Part shown: piece by piece, positions 16,164 through 25,405 of the stretch
How positions within the stretch are numbered: position 1 is the stretch's first letter
How the letters are laid out: the number at the start of each line of letters is the position of its first letter
Origin: Opitutia bacterium
Lineage (GTDB): Bacteria; Verrucomicrobiota; Verrucomicrobiia; Opitutales; Opitutaceae
Direction: 5' to 3'
DNA: 64,000 nucleotides
Assembly: GCA_016217545.1 (NCBI GenBank)
Contig: JACRHT010000017.1
Location: 372,001-436,000 of the forward strand
Notes under the pieces: model-generated
The model's database searches: none
What the model saw: the letters and a program-made list of their open reading frames with translations, nothing else
Told to the model about the DNA's origin: nothing
Translations under genes and position numbers: made by a program

Positions 16164-17906
16164 ATGCGCTCCCGGCCCGCTCCGGCCGCGCCTCTCATGT
16201 CGCCCTTCCGCCCGTCATCGCCGCGTCCGCCGTGGCTCGCGTTTGCCTTCGCCGCCATCGCGTATGCCGGCGCGCTGGCGTGGATGCTGCCTGAAGGCGT
16301 GACACCCGTCGGCGGCGACGAATTCGGCTACGTGAAATCGGTGGTCGAGACACTCCAGCACGGACGCCCGTGGACCGACAACTACCTCGAACCGTGGGCA
16401 GCAACGCTGTCGAGTCTCGCGGCGATCATTTTCAAAGCGACCGGCAGCATGACCGTCGCGATGCACGGCCTCATGCTCGTCGGCGGCGCAGCCGCAATGC
16501 TCGCGCTCTGCCTGCTCTTGCACCGCCGCTGGGACTCAACGACCGCGGCGATCGTCGGCGCAGCGCTGATCTTTTCCTTCCCGCCGCTGTTGCGGCGCAA
16601 CGCCGAGTTCATCGACCTCGCTGTCTCGCTGCCCGCGATGCTGTGGTGCCTCTGGGCGGCGGAGCGGCGGCGTTGGGTGGTCTTCGCCCTCGTCTGGGCA
16701 GCGGCAATCGCGAATCGCCAAAGCGCCGTGCTCTGGCTGTTGCTGCCCGCCACCGCGGCCGTGCGCGGCTGGCTCGGCGAGCGCCGAGGAGAGCCCGCCG
16801 TTTGGCGCATCCCGGCAGCCGTCGTCGCGGCCGGCGTGGCTTGGTTCTTCGCCGTGGCGCGGGCGATGAACATCTCCGACATCCAGTTCGACCGCACGCT
16901 GCGCACGATCGCCGATCTCAGTCCGCGCCCGCTCGCCACCGCAATGTTCTCGTGCGGCGTGATTGCGCTCCTCGCCCTCGGCGGCGGCGCGCTGGCCCAA
17001 CGCTTCGTGCGCGGAGCGAGCTTCAGTCCCGGCACATGGAGCCGCGCGCGCTGGATCGTCGTCGGCGCCGTCGCCGCCGCGTGCCTGTTTCTCGACCCGC
17101 GTCATTTGGTGATGGTCGATCACCGCTACGGTTTTCTCTATGGCCCGTCCGGCTGGGCCTACGGCAAACTCGCGTTGCTGCTCGCCGCCGCGGGCTGGCT
17201 CAGCGGCCGCTTCCGCCTGCGCCTCGACCTCGCGCTGTGTTTGCTGGCCACGCTCGGCGCGATCGCGCTGCGGCAACTGCTGTTCGATCGCTACGCGTTC
17301 GAGATTTCGCTGCTGGCTTTCCTCGCTGTGTTGCCGGCCGACGAGGCAACCCAACCCGCGATCGCCGACGCTGCTACCGCACCTCGCCTCCGTCCCGTCA
17401 TCGCGGGCGCGCTCGCGGTTCTCGCCGGTGCGCAGTTGTGGTTCGCGCTGCTGACCAAGGTCGCGATCGATGACGCGGCGGCCTCGGTGCGGTTGCACGA
17501 ACAGGCCTTGCGCGCGGGCCTGATTCAGCCGTGGGAAATCGGCGGTGCGCCGTTCCAGCTGCGTGGCTGGTATTTTCACGCGTATTCCGTGCAGCATCCG
17601 CTGCCGAACGGCCGGAAACTCGCCGAGTTCGCGCGCTTCACGCAGCCCACCGTCGTGGCGTGGAACGAATTTCCCTCCTGGATCGCCCGGCTGCACGGAC
17701 TCGAACGCGTGCCGCGACCCGAGCACGGCGAAACGCTCGTCGAACAGCGCTACTCTGTCGCGGGTTTCGCCACCGCGCAGCGCGGCCTGACCCGCGTCGC
17801 CCCGCCGACGCGGCCCGAAGCCCTCAAGGCCGACTTCCGCGCCGTGCCGCTCCCGCTCGATGACGCGGAGTGGCGCGCGCTCGTCGCCGGCGAACCGCTG
17901 CGCTGA
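16164..17906 (+). CDS. GT39/ArnT-like GT-C membrane glycosyltransferase
   Basis: A 580-residue polytopic protein with roughly ten to twelve hydrophobic segments. The first periplasmic loop has the acidic pair of GT-C enzymes (VGGDEFGYVKSVVE), where the catalytic Asp of lipid-linked-sugar transferases lies. The last 130 residues form a soluble periplasmic tail. Such enzymes use polyprenyl-phosphate sugars to modify glycans, lipids or proteins outside the inner membrane. The start could be ATG 16164 (GGGAA 6 bases upstream) or ATG 16197. It diverges from the SGNH genes across about 165 bases and is followed 53 bases later by another GT-C gene. Confidence 0.75.
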   Translation: MRSRPAPAAPLMSPFRPSSPRPPWLAFAFAAIAYAGALAWMLPEGVTPVGGDEFGYVKSVVETLQHGRPWTDNYLEPWAATLSSLAAIIFKATGSMTVAMHGLMLVGGAAAMLALCLLLHRRWDSTTAAIVGAALIFSFPPLLRRNAEFIDLAVSLPAMLWCLWAAERRRWVVFALVWAAAIANRQSAVLWLLLPATAAVRGWLGERRGEPAVWRIPAAVVAAGVAWFFAVARAMNISDIQFDRTLRTIADLSPRPLATAMFSCGVIALLALGGGALAQRFVRGASFSPGTWSRARWIVVGAVAAACLFLDPRHLVMVDHRYGFLYGPSGWAYGKLALLLAAAGWLSGRFRLRLDLALCLLATLGAIALRQLLFDRYAFEISLLAFLAVLPADEATQPAIADAATAPRLRPVIAGALAVLAGAQLWFALLTKVAIDDAAASVRLHEQALRAGLIQPWEIGGAPFQLRGWYFHAYSVQHPLPNGRKLAEFARFTQPTVVAWNEFPSWIARLHGLERVPRPEHGETLVEQRYSVAGFATAQRGLTRVAPPTRPEALKADFRAVPLPLDDAEWRALVAGEPLR

Positions 17907-17959
17907 GACGGCGGGGAAATTCTCTTGTCAGGGCCGTGCCGCGCGACTGCCTTGGCGCC

Positions 17960-19609
17960 GTGTCCCCCGCCCTGGATCGCTCGCTCGCTCGTTTTCTCCT
18001 GATCGGGATTGGCGCGGCCATCGTCGCGGTGCTGACGTGGGGCCTCTACACGCAGCACGCGTGGGAGGACTTCTACATCTCCTACCGAGCCAGCCGGAAT
18101 CTCGCGCTCGGCCACGGCCTCGTGTTCCAGCCCGGAGAAAAGCTGCACACGTTCACGTCGCCGCTGCACACGCTGCTGCTCGCCGGCCTCGCCGCGCTCG
18201 ACGGTGCGCGCGAGGATCCCGTCCGTGTGCTTTGGCTCTACCGATTGATCGGCGCCGTTGCGCTCGGGAGCGCGCTCGGACTGGTGCTCGATCTCGGACG
18301 GTGGCAAGGCTCGAGCTTCGTCGCCGCAGCTGTCGCCGCGGGACTCGTGCTGTGCGATCCCAAGACGCTCGATTTCACCGTCGCCGGCATGGAGGCGCCG
18401 CTGATGATTTTCTTCCTCGCGCTGCAACTGCACGCGCTCCTCGCAGGCGACGGCTGGCGCCGGCTCGGTGTCGCGTGGGCGGGGCTGATGTGGACGCGCC
18501 CCGACGCCTTCATTCTCGTCGTCGCCTCGCTGGCGGCGGTTTTAATTTTCGGCGTCACCGATCGAAAGCCTCTCCTTCGCCGCGCGGCCGCCGCCGCTGC
18601 GCTCGCCGCCGCGCTCTACGCGCCGTGGTTGATCGCAGCCACGCTTTACTACGGCTCGCCGATTCCGCACACGGTCGTGGCCAAGGGACTCGGTCACGCC
18701 TCCGCCGGCGACTGGCTTCGCGCGATCGTCCGCGCGCCATGGGAAATGCTCGCGCACGGCTCCGTGCTGCCCCGCATCTACGGCGCGAGCTACGTGCGGT
18801 TCGCGAGCGATTGGGGCGCGACGTGGCTCATCGTGTGGCGCGTGCTGGCCACCGTCGCGTGGCTTTATTGGCTCAACCCGCGCGGCGGACGCCTCGGCCG
18901 CATCGCGTCATTGGCGTTCTTCCTCGCCACGCTCTACGCGGCCAGCGCGCCGTTCTATCCGTGGTATGCGCCCTCCTATGCGCTGCTCGCGAGTCTCGCG
19001 TGGGGCGGCATCGTCGGCGACTTCGCGGTGTGGTTGCGTCGCGATGAGTTCTCGCGTCTCGGCCGCATCGGCGTCGCGGCGCCGCTCGCGCTCGTCGCGG
19101 CGCTGCTCGTCACCCAAGGCGCGTCCGCCGCGATGATCTCCCGGACGATGCGCTGGCACCAGCAGCTCGACGAGACCGGCAACCGCCGCGTCATCGGCGA
19201 ATGGCTGCGAGCCCACGCGCGCGCAGGCGACACCGTCTTCCTCGAGTGCGTCGGCTACATCGGCTACTACTCCGGCTTGAAAACCCACGACTTCCCCGGC
19301 CTGACCTCGCGCGAAATGGTCGCCGCCCGGCGGCGCCTCCGCACAGACGACTACGGCGCGCTGATCGCCGCGCTGCAACCCGACTGGCTGGTGCTGCGTC
19401 CGTGGGAACGCGACAACGTTCGACGCTCGCAACCCAGCCTCCTCGCGACCGACACGGCTCCCGCCGCCGCCTACGAACTGATCCGCACCTTCGACCGCTC
19501 GGCGGACGTCGCCGCGCTCGGCGCCCTGCCGGGCCGGCGCTACCTGCAGACGGATCAAACCTTCGCGGTCTATCGCCGGCGCTCGCCGCAACGCGCGACG
19601 ACGCCCTGA
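17960..19609 (+). CDS. AftB-like GT-C membrane glycosyltransferase
   Basis: A 549-residue polytopic protein. Right after the first membrane helix it has WEDFYISYRASRNLALGHG followed by FQPGEKLHTFTSPLHTLLLA. This matches the layout of AftB-related GT-C enzymes (acidic pair, then G-x-GLVFxPGE and T-S-P-L). Further features are a central set of membrane helices and a C-terminal soluble domain (about 400-549). I take GTG 17960 as start, since the frame opening earlier overlaps the previous gene with arginine-rich nonsense. It is probably co-transcribed with the preceding gene. The donor is likely a polyprenyl-phosphate sugar, but this is inference. Confidence 0.72.
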   Translation: MSPALDRSLARFLLIGIGAAIVAVLTWGLYTQHAWEDFYISYRASRNLALGHGLVFQPGEKLHTFTSPLHTLLLAGLAALDGAREDPVRVLWLYRLIGAVALGSALGLVLDLGRWQGSSFVAAAVAAGLVLCDPKTLDFTVAGMEAPLMIFFLALQLHALLAGDGWRRLGVAWAGLMWTRPDAFILVVASLAAVLIFGVTDRKPLLRRAAAAAALAAALYAPWLIAATLYYGSPIPHTVVAKGLGHASAGDWLRAIVRAPWEMLAHGSVLPRIYGASYVRFASDWGATWLIVWRVLATVAWLYWLNPRGGRLGRIASLAFFLATLYAASAPFYPWYAPSYALLASLAWGGIVGDFAVWLRRDEFSRLGRIGVAAPLALVAALLVTQGASAAMISRTMRWHQQLDETGNRRVIGEWLRAHARAGDTVFLECVGYIGYYSGLKTHDFPGLTSREMVAARRRLRTDDYGALIAALQPDWLVLRPWERDNVRRSQPSLLATDTAPAAAYELIRTFDRSADVAALGALPGRRYLQTDQTFAVYRRRSPQRATTP

Positions 19610-19640
19610 TGCGAGCGCCCCACGCGGGCACGGCCGCACC

Positions 19641-20804
19641 TCACCCCACCGGTCGCTCGAGCCGCGCCGCATTCGCCTCGCGGCACCACGGGATGCGCTC
19701 ACGCAAGCGCAATATCGGCGCCTCCCACGCGTGGTGCAACGCGCAGGCGAAACCCAAACTCGCGAGGAAAAACACCGCGTTGCCGAGCCACGCCACCGCG
19801 CCGCTCGCGGCGGCGGCGGACGACATCATGCGCGTCACCGTGAACGCGATCAACGAATTCACCAGATACAGCGAGTAGGACCAGCGGGCCAAGGTGGCGG
19901 TCGCAACTCCGAGCTTGGGCGCATGCCAGCCCGCCCAGCCCGACAGGGCCGGCAGCAACAGTGCGCCACCGAGCGGTTGCAACAGCGGCCACACCGCGCG
20001 CCAGCCGCCCGCCGTCGCATCGACCGTGTCGCGCAGCCCCAACGCCCCGCCGATCAGGAGCAGTCCGCCCACCGCCGCCGGGACCGCGTAGCGCCGCCAC
20101 GCTTCCGCCTGCGTCCACGCCAGCCACGCCGCCATGACCCCGCAGCCCAGCGCGTCGAATCGGTTGAGGACAACCAGATTTTCGCCATACGGCCACGACG
20201 GATCGCCCGGAAACAGGACGCGCCGCACCACCGTGCCGACGATCATGAGGCTGCCCATCGCCACGTAGGTCTCGCCGAATCCCCGCCGCAGTTTCAGGCC
20301 GATCCACAGCCCGGCCGGCAGCAAAAGATAGAACCACTCCTCCACGCTGAGCGACCACGCCTCGGTGAAAAACCACCCCGGCGGCCGCGTCAGATTCTGA
20401 CTGAAAATCGCGGTGAGCCCGAACGTCTGCCACGGCTCATGCCGCCGCGTGAAGACCCACAGCCCCAGCACGAGATTCACCGCGAAAATCAGGTAGAAAT
20501 TCGGCAGCGTCCGCAGCCAGCGATTCAGCCAGAAGCCGCCCATCACCCGCGGCGACCGCAGCCGCTCTCCCGTGCGGAGCAGGATTCCGCCGATCAGAAA
20601 ACCGCTCAGCGCGAAGAACAGTTCGACCCCCAGCAACCCCAGGTTGACCTTCCAACGCATCGCCCGCTCGCCCAGGCCGGGCAAAAACGGCAGGTGCGCC
20701 GCCAACACGAGCGTGATCGCCAGCGCCCGCAACCCATCGAGTCCGGGCATACGCCCCTCCGGCGCGTGACCGCCGCTCGTCGCTTCCCGTGCCGCGGCGC
20801 TCAT
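19641..20804 (-). CDS. Acyltransferase family 3 membrane protein (OafA/YrhL-like)
   Basis: A 387-residue integral membrane O-acyltransferase. The N-terminus has the family opening GLDGLRALAITLVLAAHLPF (about 21-40), with the conserved Arg and His, then VELFFALSGFLIGG and RTLPNFYLIF. The central SVEEWFYLLLP motif is diagnostic. About ten membrane helices are visible and there is no fused SGNH domain. Enzymes of this family bring acetyl groups across the membrane for glycan O-acetylation, often with a separate SGNH protein. Its ATG overlaps the stop of the GT39 gene upstream (ATGA), so its substrate is probably the product of that enzyme. Confidence 0.92.
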   Translation of the reverse strand: MSAAAREATSGGHAPEGRMPGLDGLRALAITLVLAAHLPFLPGLGERAMRWKVNLGLLGVELFFALSGFLIGGILLRTGERLRSPRVMGGFWLNRWLRTLPNFYLIFAVNLVLGLWVFTRRHEPWQTFGLTAIFSQNLTRPPGWFFTEAWSLSVEEWFYLLLPAGLWIGLKLRRGFGETYVAMGSLMIVGTVVRRVLFPGDPSWPYGENLVVLNRFDALGCGVMAAWLAWTQAEAWRRYAVPAAVGGLLLIGGALGLRDTVDATAGGWRAVWPLLQPLGGALLLPALSGWAGWHAPKLGVATATLARWSYSLYLVNSLIAFTVTRMMSSAAAASGAVAWLGNAVFFLASLGFACALHHAWEAPILRLRERIPWCREANAARLERPVG

Positions 20805-22528
20805 CGCCCGCCCTCCGACCGGCTCGCCGCCGCGCCGTGCGCGACCACATCGCGCCGCACATAGACGCGCCGCCGCTCGATCTCGGCCACGAAGACGTAG
20901 TGGCGTTCGAGATAGGCAACGAACTCCGGAAAATGCTCGAACCCGAAGCCGCGCCGATGCGCCGCCGTCGTGTCCACCAACGCCCGCGGATTGCTCCGGC
21001 GCAGGTCGTCCAGATAACGCGCGCGATAATACGCGCGATCAGCGCCCGCTTCCACCTGTCGCCGCGTGCTCGGGTCGCGCGTCGCCTGCCAACAGCCCGT
21101 CCGCAAATACATCAGCGGCTCCCAGCCCCACACCGCCAGCGGCTCGCCCGGCGCCACCCAGCGCCGCAACTCGGTCACGACCGGATTCGGCACGCCCGCG
21201 GCATTCGCGCGATTCTCACGATACTGCCCAGCGAACCGATTGCCCTGCACCAGCCGGTTCGCCGCCGGCAACACGAGCCCGCCGCCCAGCAGCAGCACCC
21301 AGCCGGCCAAACGCCAGGCGCGCGCTCGCGACGACTCCGCCGCGAGCAGCGCACCGAATCCACTCGCGAGCAACAAACCGAGGCCCGGCGTGAGCAGCAG
21401 CAGGTAATGCGCAAACGTCCGCGCCCCCGCCAGCACGCCGGCCAGCGCGCCGACGCTCGCGAGCCCGCCGAGCATGGCGAGCCACGCAACATGCCCGCGC
21501 GGCCGCGCGCCGCCGATTGCCGCCGCACCGACCAGCGCGAGCGTCGTCAGCAACAGCGGCGCGAATTCCGCGTGGCGCAACGTGGCGGCCGCAATCGCCC
21601 GCCAGACCCGCCACCGCGCCACCTGCTCGGTGTTCGCGTCGACGTAGAACAGATTGGCGCGGAAATACGACGCGAGCATGTCGGGCCAGACGTGGAACCC
21701 GGTCGCATACGCGGCGAGCGCGAGCCACACGGCGCCGAAGCCCGCCAGCAGCCAACGCAGATCGAGACCAGCGCGCGCCGGCGCGGCGCGTTGCCACCAC
21801 CGCCAGCCAGCCACGCCCGCCATGAGCGCCGCCACGAGCGGCGCCGCCTGCATTTTCGCCAGCGGCGCGAGACCGAGCGCGATTCCGGCGAGCAGCGACC
21901 AGCGCCGCCCGCCGCCGGCTTCCCCCCGCACGAGAGCCGCGATAGCCAATGCGATCAGCGCGATCGGCAACTGTTCGCTCGAGTAATGCAGAAACTCCCC
22001 GTCGCGCGTGAAGGCGAAGAACGCCAGCAACGGCAGCACCGCGACCCGCGCGACCCGCTCCGGCAGCGTCCTGCGAGCCGTCCGGTAAGTGAGCACGATC
22101 ACCGCACCCACCAACAGCAGGCCGAGCGTGCGCGCGCCGAGGAACACGTTCCGTCCGCCCCACCACGTGGGCAGCACCAGCGCATAGTAATCGAGCGGCC
22201 CGATCGTCTGGCCCTCGATCGAACGCCAGAAAACCGGATCGTGCCGCAACGTCACCGCTCCCGAAACCATCTGGCTCTCGTCGATGTTGAAAGTCTCCGG
22301 CACGAACAGCGCCGGCCAGCGGAAGGCCGCGAGACACGCCACCAACACGAACACGAAGAGCGCGCGGCGACCGCGTCCGTCCGGCGCTCCATCGCTTCGC
22401 CCGCCCCGCAGCGCGAGCGCGACACACGCGACGAGCAGCGACCACGCCAGCAACTCCGCACGCAGCGGAGCACCGTCGAGCCAGCGGAGGCAGGAATCGA
22501 GGACTGACCGAATCAGGGGCACTCGCAT
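20801..22528 (-). CDS. GT39-type GT-C membrane glycosyltransferase
   Basis: A 575-residue polytopic protein with the PMT/ArnT-type first loop FNIDESQMVSGAVTL, including the Asp-Glu pair. A WSIEGQ-like stretch (WRSIEGQTIGPLDYYALVLP) follows, then about ten further membrane helices and a soluble C-terminal domain of about 130 residues. ATG 22528 starts the clear protein. A small hairpin (stem CGACGA/TCGTCG, 22529-22550) lies directly upstream and no Shine-Dalgarno is visible. It forms a minus-strand run with the YfhO-like gene upstream and the overlapping acyltransferase downstream. The sugar transferred is unknown. Confidence 0.78.
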   Translation of the reverse strand: MRVPLIRSVLDSCLRWLDGAPLRAELLAWSLLVACVALALRGGRSDGAPDGRGRRALFVFVLVACLAAFRWPALFVPETFNIDESQMVSGAVTLRHDPVFWRSIEGQTIGPLDYYALVLPTWWGGRNVFLGARTLGLLLVGAVIVLTYRTARRTLPERVARVAVLPLLAFFAFTRDGEFLHYSSEQLPIALIALAIAALVRGEAGGGRRWSLLAGIALGLAPLAKMQAAPLVAALMAGVAGWRWWQRAAPARAGLDLRWLLAGFGAVWLALAAYATGFHVWPDMLASYFRANLFYVDANTEQVARWRVWRAIAAATLRHAEFAPLLLTTLALVGAAAIGGARPRGHVAWLAMLGGLASVGALAGVLAGARTFAHYLLLLTPGLGLLLASGFGALLAAESSRARAWRLAGWVLLLGGGLVLPAANRLVQGNRFAGQYRENRANAAGVPNPVVTELRRWVAPGEPLAVWGWEPLMYLRTGCWQATRDPSTRRQVEAGADRAYYRARYLDDLRRSNPRALVDTTAAHRRGFGFEHFPEFVAYLERHYVFVAEIERRRVYVRRDVVAHGAAASRSEGGR

Positions 22529-22638
22529 CGACGATGGGAAAATGTCGTCGAGTGCCCAGCCGAATGATCGGGCGCGTCCCGACGACACCACCGGACGGCA
22601 GATGCCCACGCCAATCGACCGTGGCGCGAGCGCGTAAC

Positions 22639-25398
22639 TCAACGCGCGAACCACCGGCACACAGCGAACCCCGCTGCCACGAGCAACGTCGCCGCACTCA
22701 CCGCCAGCGCCGCCCACGAGAGAGTCGTGCCGACGTAGGCGACTCGCACCTGATGCTCGCCCGCGGGAATCGGCACCGCGACGAGATGCTCCGAGGAAGC
22801 GCGCACCTCGGCCTCCTGCCCGTCCACCCACGCACGGTAGCCCGGCACGAAAACCCGCGGCAGCTCGAGCGTTCCCGCCTGCGGCGAACGGACGCGCGCT
22901 CGGTAGGGCATCAGCGACTCCACGCTGATCGGATGCCGGCTTTCGTCATAGCGAATCACCTCCGCGTCCGCGAAATCCCCCGCCGGCAGCGGCTCCGCCC
23001 GAGCGCGCAGGAAGGTCAGTCGCACCGCGTCCGCCTCGTCGCCCGAATTCACCAGCGACACCACGTGCGCCCGCGCCCCGTCCGCCGGAACCGCCGGCAG
23101 GAAAACCTCGCGCCCAGTTCGCCGACCCGTGACAAGCAAACGATCGCTCTCGCGCTCGCGCGCGAACGCAATCCGCAACAGGATGCGCGAACGCGGCGGC
23201 ACCGTCACGACCGGCGCCAGCACGAGCATGCGCGGATGGTCGCGATCAGCCGTGGCGGTAAACGAAAGCTTGGCCGCCGGCGTCGCCTCCCGCATCGCCT
23301 CCGCAATCTCCACCGGGCCCACGACCACCGCGCCTCTCGCATCCAGCACGCGACTCTCCATCCGCCAATCGAGCCACGCGTCTTGGAAATACCGCGGCCA
23401 CGCCACGAGATCGTAGGAATACCGCAGACGTCGGAGGTTTTCCGGTCGCAGCACCGCCGCTGTCTCGTCGCGACTGGCGGTTGCGTTGCGCGCGAACCGC
23501 GCCACCTTCCGGCTCTCCGCGAGCGACCACAGCAGCGCCAATCCCAGCGCCACCGCACCCGCGCGCCGCAACGCGGGCCGGCCGCCGCTCCCGGATATCG
23601 CGAGAAATCCGCCGACCGTCGCCAGCGCGGCCAGCACCGGCAGCTCGCGCTGGAACAGCGGGAAGCTCAACACCTCCGCGAGCGCCGTCGGGAACGTGAC
23701 CACGAAAAAATCGCTCGCGCGTGACACCGGGAAATCCGCCAGCACCAGCACCGCGACGGGCACAATGATCCAGCGCAGCTCCGCGCGGCGGCGGATGAAC
23801 ACCGCCACGGCCCCCGCGCCGAGCGCAGCGAACAACGACCAGCCCAGCTGGAATTCACTCCAGCGACGCCCCCCGGGGCCCTGGATCGGCCGCCAGGCGA
23901 CATCGAGCTTCGCCCGGATCAGGCGAAGACTTTCGACCTCGAGACTTCGTCCCACCAACACCTCGCGCGTAAACACCGCCGCCGCCACCAAACCCACCGC
24001 AAACGCCACAAAGAGCGCCACGAACCGCCCGTGCGACGACAAGCTCGCGTGGCGCCCGCGAACGATTCCCGTCAGCAGCACGACGACCGTCGCCGTTGCG
24101 CCCCAAAGAAACCACGCCGGCTCGATGCCACCGAGCACGGCCAACCCCGCCGCGCTCCAGCCCAGCTCGCGCCAGCGCATTTCCGCCAGCCACCGCGCCA
24201 GCCCCACGCCGAGCAACACCATTCCGCCAATCTGCATCAGCCCCGGCAGCAGCGGCAGGTGGCTCAACGCCGGCACCTCGGACATCGAAACGAAATAGAA
24301 GCACGTCAGTCCGACGAAAAGCATCGCCGCCGGGATCGCCGCGCGCACCCGTGCGCCCGGCTCCGTCGTGCCGGCGAGCACACCAGCCTGCGCCACCGCA
24401 CTGATCAACAGGCCCCACAGCGCCAGCGGCGGATGACAATACCAGGCAAGCGCCAACACGACAGCGAGCAGTCCGTAGCGCGGGTGGTCCGGTCGCGCCG
24501 CTCGCACGTTGCCGATCACCATCAGCGGCAACAGCGGCACCGCCATGAAAGTCATGAACATGTCCGAGCAGATCAGCGTGGCCACGACACCGGGACACAG
24601 CACGTAGAGGCACGCCGCCACCGCCGCCCGCCAACGCGCGCCCGGCACGAGCATCAGCAATCCGAAATAGGTTCCGAACCCCGCTGCCAGCGCCGCCACA
24701 AGCACCGTCGCGTGCTGCACGGCCACCGGCCCAAGGCTCCGCCAGGTCAGCGCGTCCAGCACGCCGCCCAGATAAAGATGCGCCGGCGCCGAGCGGAACA
24801 GGTGCACGACGCCGTTGAATCCGTTTTCTCCCTGCCCGACAAAAACCGGGAAAACGCCCTGCCGCCATTGCGCGAGAAAATCCTCGAACACGCTCGCATA
24901 CCAACGCGCGTCCTCGCCGCCCACGATCCTGTCGGTCACGTAGGGATGGACGATCCACAGCGCCACCAAGCCCACGCCGAGCAACCGCGACAGCTCCGCG
25001 CCGCGCTTCTCCTCCGCCACGGCCCGCGTCCCGCGCCCCAGCGCGCCAAGCGCCAGCGCCGCGAGTGCGATCGCGTAGAGCGCCTGCCCCAGCGTGAGAG
25101 CGCCGGACGTGACAAGCACCGTCGCAACCCAAAACACCGCAATCGTCGGCACCGCCACGACCGCGGCAGCGATCCGCCATCCGCGCGCCACGCGCCGCGC
25201 CCGCATCCATTCGACCGCCCCCATCGCCACGCCGCCCGTCAATCCCGCGACGACCGCGTCAGCCGCTCCGGCCCTCGTCCCCGTCAGTCCGGCCACGAGC
25301 AGCCGCGCGACCGCCGTCACCAGCACGCCCGCGAGGACGGAAGTGATCAAACGCCCGCGCGACCCGCTCAAGTTTCCACTCGTTGCTTCGTGCGACAT
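22639..25398 (-). CDS. YfhO-like large GT-C membrane protein
   Basis: At 919 residues this is among the largest proteins in the window. It has about twelve or more membrane helices with a loop GGEDARWYASVFEDFLAQWRQGVFP (near 150), like the GD/ED-H/Y...GxFP pattern of YfhO/PTPS-related GT-C proteins. A long periplasmic beta-rich tail (about 640-890) closes with a final membrane helix. YfhO is required for glycosylation of lipoteichoic acid in Bacillus, so a polyprenyl-phosphate-sugar transferase is the best guess. The ATG at 25398 sits 7 bases after the stop of the next upstream gene. The tail contains PRVFVPGYRAWVDGQEAEV, a common YfhO C-terminal motif. Confidence 0.78.
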   Translation of the reverse strand: MSHEATSGNLSGSRGRLITSVLAGVLVTAVARLLVAGLTGTRAGAADAVVAGLTGGVAMGAVEWMRARRVARGWRIAAAVVAVPTIAVFWVATVLVTSGALTLGQALYAIALAALALGALGRGTRAVAEEKRGAELSRLLGVGLVALWIVHPYVTDRIVGGEDARWYASVFEDFLAQWRQGVFPVFVGQGENGFNGVVHLFRSAPAHLYLGGVLDALTWRSLGPVAVQHATVLVAALAAGFGTYFGLLMLVPGARWRAAVAACLYVLCPGVVATLICSDMFMTFMAVPLLPLMVIGNVRAARPDHPRYGLLAVVLALAWYCHPPLALWGLLISAVAQAGVLAGTTEPGARVRAAIPAAMLFVGLTCFYFVSMSEVPALSHLPLLPGLMQIGGMVLLGVGLARWLAEMRWRELGWSAAGLAVLGGIEPAWFLWGATATVVVLLTGIVRGRHASLSSHGRFVALFVAFAVGLVAAAVFTREVLVGRSLEVESLRLIRAKLDVAWRPIQGPGGRRWSEFQLGWSLFAALGAGAVAVFIRRRAELRWIIVPVAVLVLADFPVSRASDFFVVTFPTALAEVLSFPLFQRELPVLAALATVGGFLAISGSGGRPALRRAGAVALGLALLWSLAESRKVARFARNATASRDETAAVLRPENLRRLRYSYDLVAWPRYFQDAWLDWRMESRVLDARGAVVVGPVEIAEAMREATPAAKLSFTATADRDHPRMLVLAPVVTVPPRSRILLRIAFARERESDRLLVTGRRTGREVFLPAVPADGARAHVVSLVNSGDEADAVRLTFLRARAEPLPAGDFADAEVIRYDESRHPISVESLMPYRARVRSPQAGTLELPRVFVPGYRAWVDGQEAEVRASSEHLVAVPIPAGEHQVRVAYVGTTLSWAALAVSAATLLVAAGFAVCRWFAR

Positions 25399-25405
25399 GA
25401 GCGGT